Part shown: positions 1 through 7,726 of the stretch, piece by piece
Numbering within the stretch: the first letter of the stretch is position 1
Layout: the number at the start of each line of letters is the position of its first letter
Assembly (NCBI GenBank): GCA_016845585.1
Contig: JAERSO010000018.1
Coordinates: 1-64,000, forward strand
Direction: 5' to 3'
Source of the DNA: Acidimicrobiaceae bacterium
GTDB lineage: Bacteria > Actinomycetota > Acidimicrobiia > Acidimicrobiales > Aldehydirespiratoraceae
Length of the DNA stretch: 64,000 nt
Position numbers and translations under genes: made by a program
Notes under the pieces: generated by a model
Database searches by the model: none
What the model was told of the DNA's origin: nothing
What the model saw: only the letters and a program-made list of their open reading frames with translations

Positions 1-354
1 GCTTCCTCCGCCGTGGGAAGGACGGATTCGTCGATTTGGAGAATGAAGCCGCCGTCCTCGTCGATGAGTGAGACTTCAGCGGCCGCGTCCGCGCCGTTGC
101 TCGTGCCCTGGGATTCCAGTCGCTCTACCTACCGCTCGACCGGGAATGCAGGAGCGAATACGCGGCGGGATCGGGTGATCTCTACTTAGGTTTCGAAAAC
201 TGCCTTGAGGTCTGGGGCGCAGTCTGGATAAACGGTCGCCTGCGCTAATAGCTGGCCTGGCCCGTGCAGCGCTGGGATGAAGTAGGCGAGGCAAGCCCCC
301 GTGCGCGAGCAGCGCGCGTTTCGCATTGGCAAGGCTGTCGCTGATGCGACGCAA
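1..354 (-). pseudogene. Degenerate protein-coding remnant, runs off the left edge
   Basis: Reading leftward from a TTG at 354, a plausible protein start (MRRISDSLANAKRALLAHG) continues until a GGGGG run (CCCCC on the + strand, about 296-300). From there the protein-like signal moves to another frame (ACLAYFIPALHGPGQ, then ATVYPDCAPDLKAVFET), which is interrupted by an in-frame TAA and later a TAG before EVSLIDEDGGFILQIDE at the edge. I do not recognise the family. Two stops plus one frame change make a decayed gene most likely; a sequencing error could explain the frame change but not both stops. Confidence 0.35.
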
Positions 355-371
355 CGAAAGAGAATCGTGGG

Positions 372-563
372 CTACTGGTCAGGAATAGAGCCGACGTAGC
401 GACAGTCGTAGTTGCCTCGTATCGAGTCGTAGTAGTACGCCCCCATGGACGAAGCAGTTCTCAGGGAGCGCCACGCCGACGACGGGAACGCGCAGTAGTG
501 GTAGTTCGTCCCATCCAAGTTGATCACCATGTACTGATCAGTTGCGCTGTACCACGCGTCGAG
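372..563 (-). pseudogene. 5'-truncated KTSC-domain gene
   Basis: The frame ending at TAG 372-374 encodes DAWYSATDQYMVINLDG followed by TNYHYCAFPSSAWRSL and RTASSMGAYYYDSIRGNYDC. This fits the small KTSC domain: a G-x-x-Y-x-Y strand, a V/F-P-x-x-x-W/Y helix and a final S-x-G-x-Y-(Y/F)-x-x-x-I-R-x-x-Y. KTSC domains of about 60 residues occur alone or beside RNA- and stress-related proteins; their role is poorly known. The only in-frame ATG (530) lies inside the domain. Upstream of about 563 the frame becomes the antisense of the Thr-rich gene at 498-1253, so the natural 5' end appears lost. An ATG-initiated 52-residue product is possible but would lack the first strand. Confidence 0.5.
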
Positions 564-1253
564 GACAACAGAGCTGGTGCCGCCGAGCGATCGGCCGAGA
601 CCGAGGCCGCCAGTGAGATTGAGCCTCCAGCAACCGAAGCTCCAACGACAACGGCCCCAGCGACAACGACCACCGAAGCCCCTACCACGACCACGACGAC
701 GACGACCACGACGACGACTACGACGACGACTCTCCCACCGGAGCCGTTGGTCTACGAGGGATCCGGCGACTCGGTGGTCGAGATTGCTTTCCCTGGCGGT
801 GGAGACATCGGGATATTGACGATTTCACACAGTGGGCGTGGAAACTTCGCCGTTTGGAGCTTGGACTCTGTCTTGGATCGGGTGGACCTTCTAGTTAACG
901 AGATCGGGAGCTATCAAGGCACCGTTCTAGAAGAAGAGGGGGCGTCGTTTCTTGAGATCACTGCTGGCGGTTCGTGGCGTGTCGAGACCAACGTCGTTAA
1001 TCAAGCGCCTACCTTCGTGACATCTTCGAGTGGCCCCGGGAGCTCGGTAGTCATATTCCTAGGCGATACGGGTGTTGCTGACATCACGCACGATGGTCAG
1101 AGCAACTTCGCAGTATGGTCTTACCTCTTGGCGGATGGAAGACGGGATCTTCTCGTGAATGAGATTGGTCTCTACACGGGATCCATTCGCTTTCCAGGAC
1201 CGGCTCTCATCGAGATCGAGGCCGATGGTGATTGGACCATCTCGCTGCAGTAG
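498..1253 (+). CDS. Thr-rich linker protein with two repeated beta domains (5' end uncertain)
   Basis: The protein of up to 251 residues has an acidic/Ala-rich segment, a linker rich in Thr, Pro and Ala with 16 Thr in a row (about residues 63-78), and two tandem domains of about 75 residues. The two domains share the elements ISHSGRGNFAVWS / ITHDGQSNFAVWS and DLLVNEIGSYQG / DLLVNEIGLYTG. Such linkers and beta repeats are typical of surface proteins of Gram-positive bacteria, but no signal peptide or lipobox is seen. The first 25 or so residues are antisense to the KTSC remnant and are probably not genuine; the true start and signal sequence seem to be missing. Function unknown. The DNA is visibly more A/T-rich than neighbouring genes, which suggests transfer. 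Confidence 0.55.
   Translation: MVVRPIQVDHHVLISCAVPRVEDNRAGAAERSAETEAASEIEPPATEAPTTTAPATTTTEAPTTTTTTTTTTTTTTTTLPPEPLVYEGSGDSVVEIAFPGGGDIGILTISHSGRGNFAVWSLDSVLDRVDLLVNEIGSYQGTVLEEEGASFLEITAGGSWRVETNVVNQAPTFVTSSSGPGSSVVIFLGDTGVADITHDGQSNFAVWSYLLADGRRDLLVNEIGLYTGSIRFPGPALIEIEADGDWTISLQ
684..731 (+). repeat. Low-complexity ACN (Thr) codon run
   Basis: Sixteen consecutive Thr codons (ACC, ACG and ACT mixed) form the linker of the surrounding protein. The mixed codon use argues for selection on the amino acid and not for a pure DNA-slippage tract. Confidence 0.8.
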
Positions 1254-1394
1254 GAGCGCCACCCTGAATGAGGCGTAACGCTTTCACTGCGAGATGTTCG
1301 CTGGGGAGAGCCGATGTGCCGAAGATGGCTCCCCACTTGGCTCCCCGAGAGCGGTTATCGGCACGCTGCGGACCGAACTCCCTTGAAATTTCAG

Positions 1395-1467
1395 TGGAGC
1401 TGAGGGGAATCGAACCCCTGACATCCTGCTTGCAAAGCAGGTGCTCTGCCAACTGAGCTACAGCCCC
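1395..1467 (-). tRNA. tRNA-Ala (anticodon TGC)
   Basis: Read on the minus strand this is a 73-nt cloverleaf: acceptor GGGGCTG paired with CAGCTCC (one G-U), a D-arm starting TAGCTCAGTTGGCAGAGCA, anticodon loop TTTGCAA with TGC at the centre, T-arm CAGGGGTTCGATTCCCCT, and discriminator A. CCA is not encoded. The 3' end faces the degenerate region 1-1394. That is where an integrated element would lie if it had used this gene as an attachment site, but no integrase or direct repeat is visible inside the window. Confidence 0.97.
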
Positions 1468-1618
1468 GGAGACGACAAGGGTAGCGGTGGTTGGTGAGGG
1501 TTCCTGGCACAAATCGGCCGTGTGACGGGTTGTGACTGACATGACCGATCACCGCGCCATCACCCTCGTCGAGAACGCCATCCACAATCCGAGCGAGCCC
1601 CGCCACTTCACGTAGGTC

Positions 1619-1939
1619 GTGCCGGCCGGAAACCGTCGCACCGTGAGCCTGGGCGACACCGTCATCGCCGACTCAGTGAATGCGGTCGTGGTGAAGGAAG
1701 TCGGCCGCGGCGTGTACGACCCCGTGGTCTACTTTCCGCGGGCCGATGTCGAGATGGATCTCCTGGACCGCACCGACAAGTCGACGCACTGTCCGCTGAA
1801 GGGCGATACCGAGTACTTCGACCTGGTGATCGCCGGCGGCCGGACGCCGGACGTCGCGTGGTCGTACGTGAAGATGATTCTCGGCGACGAACTCTTCGAG
1901 TTGATCAGCTTCGACGGTTCGAAGGTGGCGGTGAGCTAG
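1619..1939 (+). CDS. DUF427 family protein, with an in-frame amber codon just upstream
   Basis: The 106-residue product carries the DUF427 signature: V-x-LGDTVIADS, VVYFPRADVEMDLLDRTD, THCPLKGDTEYFD. DUF427 domains are small beta folds of unknown biochemical role. Upstream, an ATG at 1541 opens the same frame for 24 codons (MTDHRAITLVENAIHNPSEP...) and stops at TAG 1613-1615, immediately before the GTG used here. MTDH...ITLVENA resembles the normal N-terminus of these proteins, so the gene may carry a nonsense change, or translation really begins at GTG 1619, where no good ribosome-binding site is seen. The 3' end overlaps the stop of the convergent kinase gene by 4 nt. Confidence 0.7.
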   Translation: MPAGNRRTVSLGDTVIADSVNAVVVKEVGRGVYDPVVYFPRADVEMDLLDRTDKSTHCPLKGDTEYFDLVIAGGRTPDVAWSYVKMILGDELFELISFDGSKVAVS

Positions 1940-3423
1940 CGCACCCGACAGACGAGACCGACCGCGGTTTCCACACAGCGTTCGAAGGCCACGGTGGCGT
2001 CGAGCCTGATCGCGTCCGGCCATGGATCACGGGCGGCGGTCAGATGGTCGATGACCTCCGGCGTGGCGTCGGATGCTGTGGCGTCGCCGCGTTGCGCCAG
2101 CCGCCGCAGTGCGACGTCGCGCGGCACGACGCAGTCGATGGCGGTGAGGGTCGCGCCGACTCGGCCGGCCAGTTCGACGGCGGCTGAGCGGTGGCGATCG
2201 GTGGTCCACGACGCGTCGAGGATGACGGATTCGCCGGCCTCGAGCAGTGTGTGCGCTCGGCGAAGGAGCTCCTCGTACACCTGGTCGGTCGTCGACTCGT
2301 CGTAGGCGCCTTCCCCGGGATCAGACCTGCTGGAGTGGTCTTCGTGGGCGAGGCCGAGCATGTCCTTGCGGAGCTCGTCGGAGCTGAGAACCGACCAGCC
2401 GGTGAGTGCGCCGACAGTGTGCGAGATGGTGGTCTTGCCCGAAGCGGGGCCGCCGCCGATCAGCACCAGCCGGCTCTGGGCCCGCTTGAGATGGTGGTGG
2501 GCGAGGGCGTGGTAGGCGCGTGCGGCCCGGGCGGCCTCCGGCATGCCCTGCCGGTGCCGGATCACCTCGATCTTGGCTCGAACATGGGCCCGGTAGGCCA
2601 CATAGTGGTGCGCGAGCGATGCCGGGTGGCGGTCGCCGCTGAACTCGTCGTACAACGCCATCGTCCGCTGCGCTGTGGCCCGACCGGCGAGACGATGCAG
2701 GTCCATGATGAGGAAGGCGACATCGGCGAGCACATCGCAGATGCGCAAACCATCATCGAAGGCGAGGCAGTCGAGGATGCGGGGCCCGTCGTCGAGGATG
2801 AAGATGTCGGCAGCCGTGAGGTCGCCATGGCCATCGCGCACATGACCGTCGGTGATGCGCTGATCGAAGAGCGCGCCATGGTGGTCCAGGTAGGTGCGGG
2901 CGAGGCGACGGACGGCCTTGAATTCGGTTTCGTTGATGACGAGGCCGACGTCGGGCTCGATCTCGGCGAACGACGACTCCCACTGTTCGCGCAGACCGTC
3001 ACGGGTGCCGATCCCGATCGGGTCCACGATCGGCGGCAGGCCGGCGTGGAAGGCGGCGATCTGTTTGGCGACGGCGCGGAGGGCATCGTCGGATTCCGGT
3101 GTGTTCAAGACGTTGAGCAGCCGGCGGGCGAGAGGCAGTCGCCGCATGACGAGCATGCGGTCGACTGCCGTGTCGCCCTCCAGGATGTCCGCGGTGCCGA
3201 GGTAGACGTCGGGGGACAGTCGCTGGTTCAGCTGCAGTTCCCGGTCGATGGCCCGCAGGCGAGCCGCCGGCGTGCTGTGGTCGAGGAACCCCAGCGCCAG
3301 CGGCTTGAGCATCTTGTAGACGCGGTCCGGTGTGAACCAGAGCCGCGAGATGTGGGTCTCCGCGGTGTCCATCGCCGGCTCACCGGCGAGCAGGTCGGGG
3401 TCGTCCCACGGCGATATTGTCAT
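1936..3423 (-). CDS. Bifunctional phosphotransferase-like / P-loop ATPase protein
   Basis: The 495-residue protein has two parts. Residues about 20-310 resemble the aminoglycoside phosphotransferase-type kinase fold (HGDLTAADIFI and CLAFDDGLRICDVLADVAFL are the Brenner-like and metal-binding motifs). Residues about 320-495 form a zeta-toxin/AAA-like kinase domain with Walker A GGGPASGKTT. This fused layout is a known family in actinobacteria and proteobacteria, usually called bifunctional aminoglycoside phosphotransferase/ATP-binding protein. The natural substrate is unknown and antibiotic resistance should not be assumed. Starts at ATG 3423. It follows the P450 gene with a 13-nt gap and may be co-transcribed with it. 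Confidence 0.85.
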   Translation of the reverse strand: MTISPWDDPDLLAGEPAMDTAETHISRLWFTPDRVYKMLKPLALGFLDHSTPAARLRAIDRELQLNQRLSPDVYLGTADILEGDTAVDRMLVMRRLPLARRLLNVLNTPESDDALRAVAKQIAAFHAGLPPIVDPIGIGTRDGLREQWESSFAEIEPDVGLVINETEFKAVRRLARTYLDHHGALFDQRITDGHVRDGHGDLTAADIFILDDGPRILDCLAFDDGLRICDVLADVAFLIMDLHRLAGRATAQRTMALYDEFSGDRHPASLAHHYVAYRAHVRAKIEVIRHRQGMPEAARAARAYHALAHHHLKRAQSRLVLIGGGPASGKTTISHTVGALTGWSVLSSDELRKDMLGLAHEDHSSRSDPGEGAYDESTTDQVYEELLRRAHTLLEAGESVILDASWTTDRHRSAAVELAGRVGATLTAIDCVVPRDVALRRLAQRGDATASDATPEVIDHLTAARDPWPDAIRLDATVAFERCVETAVGLVCRVR

Positions 3424-3436
3424 TGGGCGAGCAGGG

Positions 3437-4699
3437 TCATGGCACTAGCCGGGGGGTGACCCGGACCGGCATGTGCTTGATGCCGTTGATGAAGTTGGAT
3501 CGGAGTCGTTCGATCTCGCCAGTCTTCTCGATGGCGGCGATGCGCGGGATGAGTTCCTCGAGCGCGACGCGAACCTCCAACCGACCGAGCCAGGCCCCGA
3601 GACAGAAGTGTGGTCCGCCTGCGCCGAACGTGACGTGGTCGTTCGGGTCGCGCTCGATGTCGAGGGTGAACGGGTCGGCGAACTGTCGGTCGTCGAAGTT
3701 GGCCGACATGTACCAGAGCAGGACCTTGTCGCCGGCCTTGATCGTCTTGCCGTGAAGGTCGACATCGCACGTGGCGGTGCGCCGGAAGTGCATCGTCGTG
3801 GTGGCGAACCGGAGGAACTCCTCGGTGGCCGACTCGATCAGGCCTGGCTCGCTGCGCATGCGAGCGAGCAACTCCGGACGCTGGATGATCTCGTTCACTG
3901 CGTGAGCGATGGAATACCGCGTGGTGTCGTTGCCGGCCGCCACCATGAGGGCGAAGAAGTTCTTGAACTCGTGGTCGGGGAGTGGATCGCCGGCCTTGGT
4001 CGGGAGCAACATCTTCGACACGAGATCCTCGCCGGGGCAGGCACGGCGCTCGTCGGCGAGGTCGGCGGCGTAGTCGAACAGCTCGAGTGCCGCGGGGCTG
4101 CGGAACGGGAGGAGATGGAACTCCTCGGTGTCGGTGAGGTCGACGACGTGTTCGGTGAACTCGGGGTCGCTGTTGGCGATCATCTGGTCGCCCATGGTGA
4201 CGAGCCAGTCGCCGTCCTCGTCGGGCAGACCCATGAGGCGACCGAGCATGCGCATCGGGAGTTCGCGGGCGACGTCGGTGACGAAGTCGAACTCCTGCTT
4301 CTCGAGCGCACGGTCGACGACGCCGGCCGCGATCTCACGGATCGTGTCCTCGTAGGCGCCGACGCCGCGGCGGGTGAAGAGACGGTTGACGAGTCGGCGC
4401 AGGTTGGTGTGCTCCGGCGGATCCATCTCCATCAGGGTGCGGCGGGCATGCAGTTCTTCTTCGTCCATGTCCTCGAGGCGGATGCCCTTCGCCGAGGAGA
4501 AGACCTCATGGTTGTGGCTTGCGTAGCGCAGGTCGTCGAACCGGGTCAGCGACCAGAAGCCCCTTCCGTCCTCCTCGTCCCACCAGGAGACCGGGTCGTG
4601 GTCGCGGAGGTACGTGAACGTCTGGTGGGGCACGCCTTCGACGAAGGTGTCATGACTGGTGATGTCGGCGAGGTCGGCCCTCGCTGCGGTCTCAGTCAT
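3437..4699 (-). CDS. Cytochrome P450
   Basis: The 420-residue soluble bacterial P450 shows the I-helix motif AAGNDTTRYS (oxygen activation), an ExxR in the K helix (EEFLRFATTT region) and the haem loop FGAGGPHFCLG with proximal Cys about 366. Length is normal. Residues EMDPPEHTNLRRLVN match the C-helix region of CYP124/125/142-like enzymes that oxidise lipids, terpenes or sterols, but the subfamily cannot be fixed from motifs. Its start overlaps the end of the LigB-type dioxygenase gene by 8 nt, so the two are translationally coupled and probably act on the same aromatic or terpenoid compound. No ferredoxin lies next to it; one is at 12985-13179. Confidence 0.93.
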   Translation of the reverse strand: MTETAARADLADITSHDTFVEGVPHQTFTYLRDHDPVSWWDEEDGRGFWSLTRFDDLRYASHNHEVFSSAKGIRLEDMDEEELHARRTLMEMDPPEHTNLRRLVNRLFTRRGVGAYEDTIREIAAGVVDRALEKQEFDFVTDVARELPMRMLGRLMGLPDEDGDWLVTMGDQMIANSDPEFTEHVVDLTDTEEFHLLPFRSPAALELFDYAADLADERRACPGEDLVSKMLLPTKAGDPLPDHEFKNFFALMVAAGNDTTRYSIAHAVNEIIQRPELLARMRSEPGLIESATEEFLRFATTTMHFRRTATCDVDLHGKTIKAGDKVLLWYMSANFDDRQFADPFTLDIERDPNDHVTFGAGGPHFCLGAWLGRLEVRVALEELIPRIAAIEKTGEIERLRSNFINGIKHMPVRVTPRLVP

Positions 4700-5579
4700 T
4701 GGTCCATCCCTTCTCCGGCTTCTCGAACCAGATGTGGAGCTGGCCGGTGCCGGCCGAGCTTTCGTATTCGGAGTAGCGCACGCCAGGGGCGAGGCAGTCG
4801 CGGCCGCCGATGGCGCCGATCAGGCCGAGGTAGTGGCCGAAGTGGCCTTCGGGGGCGTATTGCATGAAGGCGTCGACACCATCGATCACGGCGGCGTGAT
4901 CGCCGCGTTCCCACGCGGCGATGATCGCCTCGTCGGCGGCGCGTGCTTCAGGAGTGCGGATGTGTTCCAGGCCGGCTGATTCGTGTTGGCGCAGCTCGGC
5001 CATCGGCCAGAACTTGTGGCTGAGACTGCCCGAACCGAGCAGCACCACCCGACGGTCGAGCTGCGCCACCGCCTCGCCGATCATCTCGCCGAGGGTCGCC
5101 CAGTCGGCGGGGTTCGCCGTCTGGCAGGTGCCGATGCGCACCCAGTTCTCGTTGCCCTGCAGAAAGCCGAGCAGATTGACCGTGCCGTAGCTCATCGGCA
5201 GGTTGGGCTCGTCGGCGGCGACGACCCAGGTGTCGTCGCGGTCGGCGGCGATCTCGGCCACGGCTTTGCAGAGCTCCGGATCGCCGGGCAGATCGAACGG
5301 CACGCTCTGCATGCCGGGGTTGGTCAGGATCTCTTCGGCCGTGAAGACGCCGCGGCGCTCGCTGCGGGCATCGAAGATGTGGTGCATCAGGGTGATCCAG
5401 TGCGTGTCGAGCACGATCACGGTGTCGGGTTGCAGCCGATCGAAGACCTCGGTCTTCATGCGGTGGAGGCCGTCGACCAGGCTCAGGTCGGGTCCACCGT
5501 TCAGCTCGCGTCGATCCTCCTCGGACAACACGATGGGAGGAACGTGCGAAACCACTCCGTACCCGACGATTTCCCCCAT
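4692..5579 (-). CDS. LigB-type extradiol ring-cleavage dioxygenase
   Basis: The 295-residue protein belongs to the class III extradiol dioxygenase family (LigB, MhpB, HpcB types), non-haem Fe(II) enzymes that open catechol-like rings. Visible signatures are an N-terminal V-S-H-x-P (His 12), VLDTHWITLMHH, a central Pro-rich NLPMSYGTV, and GSGSLSHKFWP. The C-terminal HFGHYLGLIGAIGG segment is typical of the PCA 4,5-dioxygenase beta and DHPA-dioxygenase groups. A strong Shine-Dalgarno (GAGGAGG) precedes ATG 5579. It heads an operon with the P450, suggesting hydroxylation followed by ring opening. Substrate unknown. Confidence 0.88.
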   Translation of the reverse strand: MGEIVGYGVVSHVPPIVLSEEDRRELNGGPDLSLVDGLHRMKTEVFDRLQPDTVIVLDTHWITLMHHIFDARSERRGVFTAEEILTNPGMQSVPFDLPGDPELCKAVAEIAADRDDTWVVAADEPNLPMSYGTVNLLGFLQGNENWVRIGTCQTANPADWATLGEMIGEAVAQLDRRVVLLGSGSLSHKFWPMAELRQHESAGLEHIRTPEARAADEAIIAAWERGDHAAVIDGVDAFMQYAPEGHFGHYLGLIGAIGGRDCLAPGVRYSEYESSAGTGQLHIWFEKPEKGWTND

Positions 5580-5698
5580 GACGCCTCCTCGTGCAGCCGG
5601 GTCTGGCCGAACTCATTCGGCACCAAACGATTGCCGCCGACAGGGCGTCGGCAGTAGGGGCCTAGGTCCCGAAGTGGGCGCAATAGGATCGGCGGGCA

Positions 5699-7726
5699 AT
5701 GACGCTCGATTCCGCCCGCACCCTCTTCGAACGGCAGCTGGCGGCCATCGCGGCGCGTGAGCACGCGGTGCAGGCGTTCGTGTCGGGCACCTTCGATGAG
5801 GCGCGAATTCGGGCGGACTTCGCGTCTGCCTGCGAGCGTGTACCCGACGGGCCGATGCTGGGACACCTTCTCGGGGTGAAGGACCTCTTTCACGTCGACG
5901 GACTCCCGACTCGGGCGGGAACCACGTGTGAGCCGTCCGTGTTCGCCGGCGCCCAAGCGTCGACGGTCTCCGCGCTGGTCGCTGCTGGTGCCGTGGTGGC
6001 CGGCAAGACCACAACCGCTGAGCTGGCGTGTTGGAAACCGCCGCCCACCGCCAACCCCCATCATCTCGGCCACACGCCCGGAGGCTCGTCGTCGGGGTCG
6101 GCCGCCGGTGTCGGGGCCGGCTTCTTCACGGTCGGCTTCGGAACACAGACGGTTGGATCCGTCATCCGGCCCGCCGCGTACTGCGGCGCCGTCGGATACA
6201 AGCCCACGCGCGGCCGTGTTGCCGGCGATGGCATGGTCGAGTACTCGCCGTCGATCGATCACGTCGGATTCATCACCCCCGATGTCGCCACCCTGGAGTT
6301 GGTGCTGCCGCTCGTGGTGGTCGGGTGGGAGCCGATTTCGTCGCCAGCTCTCGGTCGGTTGGCCGCTCCCATCGGCCCGTACCTCGATCGTCTGGCTGAC
6401 GGTACCGCGGGGTTCGCCGAGACTCGGAGTCGGATCGAGGCGGCGGGAGTCGAGGTCGTCGAGGTCCCGATGTTCGAGGACATTGTCGAACTCGACGCCA
6501 TGCTCGACCGGTTCACGTATGCCGAGGCGGGCGATGTCCACGCCGATCGTTGGCACCAGATCGTCGCCCACTGTGATCCCGCCTACGTGGCCGAGGTCGA
6601 GGCGGCGCGTTCGATGCCCGCGATGGAACGTCGAACAGTGATCGAGCGTGCCGTTTCGCTCGCCCGTGAGTGTGATCACGCACTCGACGAGGCGAACGCC
6701 GATGCATGGTTGACACCCGCCGCTCCAGGGGTGGCGGCAGAGGGACTCGGGTCCACCGGTGACCCCGCGATGAACGCGGTGTGGACCCTGGCCGGGCTAC
6801 CGGTGGTCACCGTACCTGCGGGCTCGGGCCGTCGTGGCTTGCCGCTCGGGGTGCAGCTCGTCGGGAGATGGAACGCCGACGAAGTGGTCAGCGCCGGGTT
6901 GCTCGACTGGCACACCGAGTTCATCGAGCATCGACTTTGCCCGGGTGACGGTCGTGCGTACGGTGTCGACTGGTGGTGGAGCTGGTGCGGTCGGTGCCCA
7001 CAGCGCCAACTCGTCGGCCAGCTGATCGAACTCCAGAGCCACGCTGAACAGGCCGAGGGCCCCCTGCTCTTCCGCGCTCAGTTCGGTCACGGCCATGTAC
7101 GCGTCGATCACGGCATGACCATCGTCTCGCGCTTCGGCAACAAGGCGGGCGAGTTCGGCGGTGCGTGTGTCCGGGTAGGGCTCCGTTGGCGTGGCTGCGC
7201 TCGCGAGAGTGAGCGCCCGATCGCACTCGACCGTCACCTTGGCGAGTGGAGTGCGTACATGGTGGAGCACCGCGTCGAGACGGCGTACGAGTTCGAGTAC
7301 CGACGCCACCAACACTGGCTCGGGTTGCGCCATTCGCACGAGCGAGGCACGCAGCGTCCAGCCGCCTGCCCGGGGCGACTCGGCGTAGTTGACGAGCGTG
7401 ACGCTCGGGTCGGGTTCCCGCGAATCGGACCGATGGCGTTCGGCCAGCAATCGTCCTGCTTCTCGGGCGTGCTCCATCGCCGGATCGTAGATGGCTGGTG
7501 GTTCAGGTGTGGTCCGCCAGCGGAGCCGGGTCCGGGGGAGCCCACGGCGAGTCGTCTCCGGTGTCGGTCAGATCGACACGTCGGATGGCGCCGAGGAAGC
7601 GCCGCGTCCGTTCGTCGTGAGCGTGGAAGAGCATGTCGACGGGGTGACCCTCTTCGACGATCCTCCCGCCCTCGAGATAGATCATCCGATCGGCGACGGC
7701 ACGGGCGAAACCCATCTCGTGGGTGA
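5699..7726 (+). CDS. Amidase (GatA/AtzF signature family) reading through into an antisense frame
   Basis: The first 410 or so residues are a clear amidase-signature enzyme: GVKDLFHVDGLPTRAG with catalytic Lys in GVKD, the Gly/Ser-rich stretch GGSSSGSAAGVGAGF with its Ser residues, FGTQTVGSVIRPA, and a C-terminal GLPLGVQLVGRWNADE. Such enzymes hydrolyse small amides such as allophanate or aryl amides. Homologues normally stop soon after the last motif (near 6940). Here the frame stays open to 7726, but the added 260 residues are rich in Trp, Cys, His and Arg and are antisense to the convergent gene at 6797-7477. I judge them a non-homologous read-through, caused by loss of the natural stop. 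The upstream start ATG 5699 is well placed. Confidence 0.75.
   Translation: MTLDSARTLFERQLAAIAAREHAVQAFVSGTFDEARIRADFASACERVPDGPMLGHLLGVKDLFHVDGLPTRAGTTCEPSVFAGAQASTVSALVAAGAVVAGKTTTAELACWKPPPTANPHHLGHTPGGSSSGSAAGVGAGFFTVGFGTQTVGSVIRPAAYCGAVGYKPTRGRVAGDGMVEYSPSIDHVGFITPDVATLELVLPLVVVGWEPISSPALGRLAAPIGPYLDRLADGTAGFAETRSRIEAAGVEVVEVPMFEDIVELDAMLDRFTYAEAGDVHADRWHQIVAHCDPAYVAEVEAARSMPAMERRTVIERAVSLARECDHALDEANADAWLTPAAPGVAAEGLGSTGDPAMNAVWTLAGLPVVTVPAGSGRRGLPLGVQLVGRWNADEVVSAGLLDWHTEFIEHRLCPGDGRAYGVDWWWSWCGRCPQRQLVGQLIELQSHAEQAEGPLLFRAQFGHGHVRVDHGMTIVSRFGNKAGEFGGACVRVGLRWRGCARESERPIALDRHLGEWSAYMVEHRVETAYEFEYRRHQHWLGLRHSHERGTQRPAACPGRLGVVDERDARVGFPRIGPMAFGQQSSCFSGVLHRRIVDGWWFRCGPPAEPGPGEPTASRLRCRSDRHVGWRRGSAASVRRERGRACRRGDPLRRSSRPRDRSSDRRRHGRNPSRG
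6797..7477 (-). CDS. Conserved-looking helical protein of unknown function
   Basis: I do not recognise this protein. Its composition (Leu/Ala/Glu-rich, few Cys or Trp) is that of a real helical protein from residue 1 (MEHAREAGRLLAERH) to about 190. The final 30-40 residues are antisense to the amidase C-terminus and look non-natural. It begins 25 nt after the ABC ATPase gene on the same strand and may share its transcript. The mirrored loss of natural ends in this gene and in the amidase suggests a small deletion between two convergent genes near 6940. The upstream in-frame sequence PAIYDPAMEH allows a slightly longer N-terminus, but no better start codon is seen. Confidence 0.5.
   Translation of the reverse strand: MEHAREAGRLLAERHRSDSREPDPSVTLVNYAESPRAGGWTLRASLVRMAQPEPVLVASVLELVRRLDAVLHHVRTPLAKVTVECDRALTLASAATPTEPYPDTRTAELARLVAEARDDGHAVIDAYMAVTELSAEEQGALGLFSVALEFDQLADELALWAPTAPAPPPVDTVRTTVTRAKSMLDELGVPVEQPGADHFVGVPSPDELHPERQATTARARRYGDHR

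Noticed and set aside
524-709. Poly-Val open frame on - opposite the Thr-rich linker
   Set aside because: It is simply the complement of the ACN codon run.
1207-1542. Open frame on - overlapping the tRNA, considered as an integrase tail
   Set aside because: It runs through the tRNA gene and has no recombinase motif; the short GAKWGAIFG stretch is not enough.
1936-3423. Aminoglycoside resistance gene
   Set aside because: The kinase-like half is fused to a zeta-toxin-like ATPase, a chromosomal family of unknown role; resistance cannot be inferred.
2191-3459. Long open frame on + opposite the kinase/ATPase gene
   Set aside because: It is the antisense of a well-supported gene; composition is Val/Gly/Asp-rich as expected from complementing GC-rich codons, with no domain.
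3473-4867. 464-codon open frame on + opposite the P450 gene
   Set aside because: Antisense of the P450 with clear haem and I-helix motifs on the minus strand; no motif in this frame.
6940-7726. The amidase C-terminal 260 residues as a new fused domain
   Set aside because: Trp/Cys/His/Arg-rich composition and exact antisense relation to a natural-looking gene make it read-through, not a domain.
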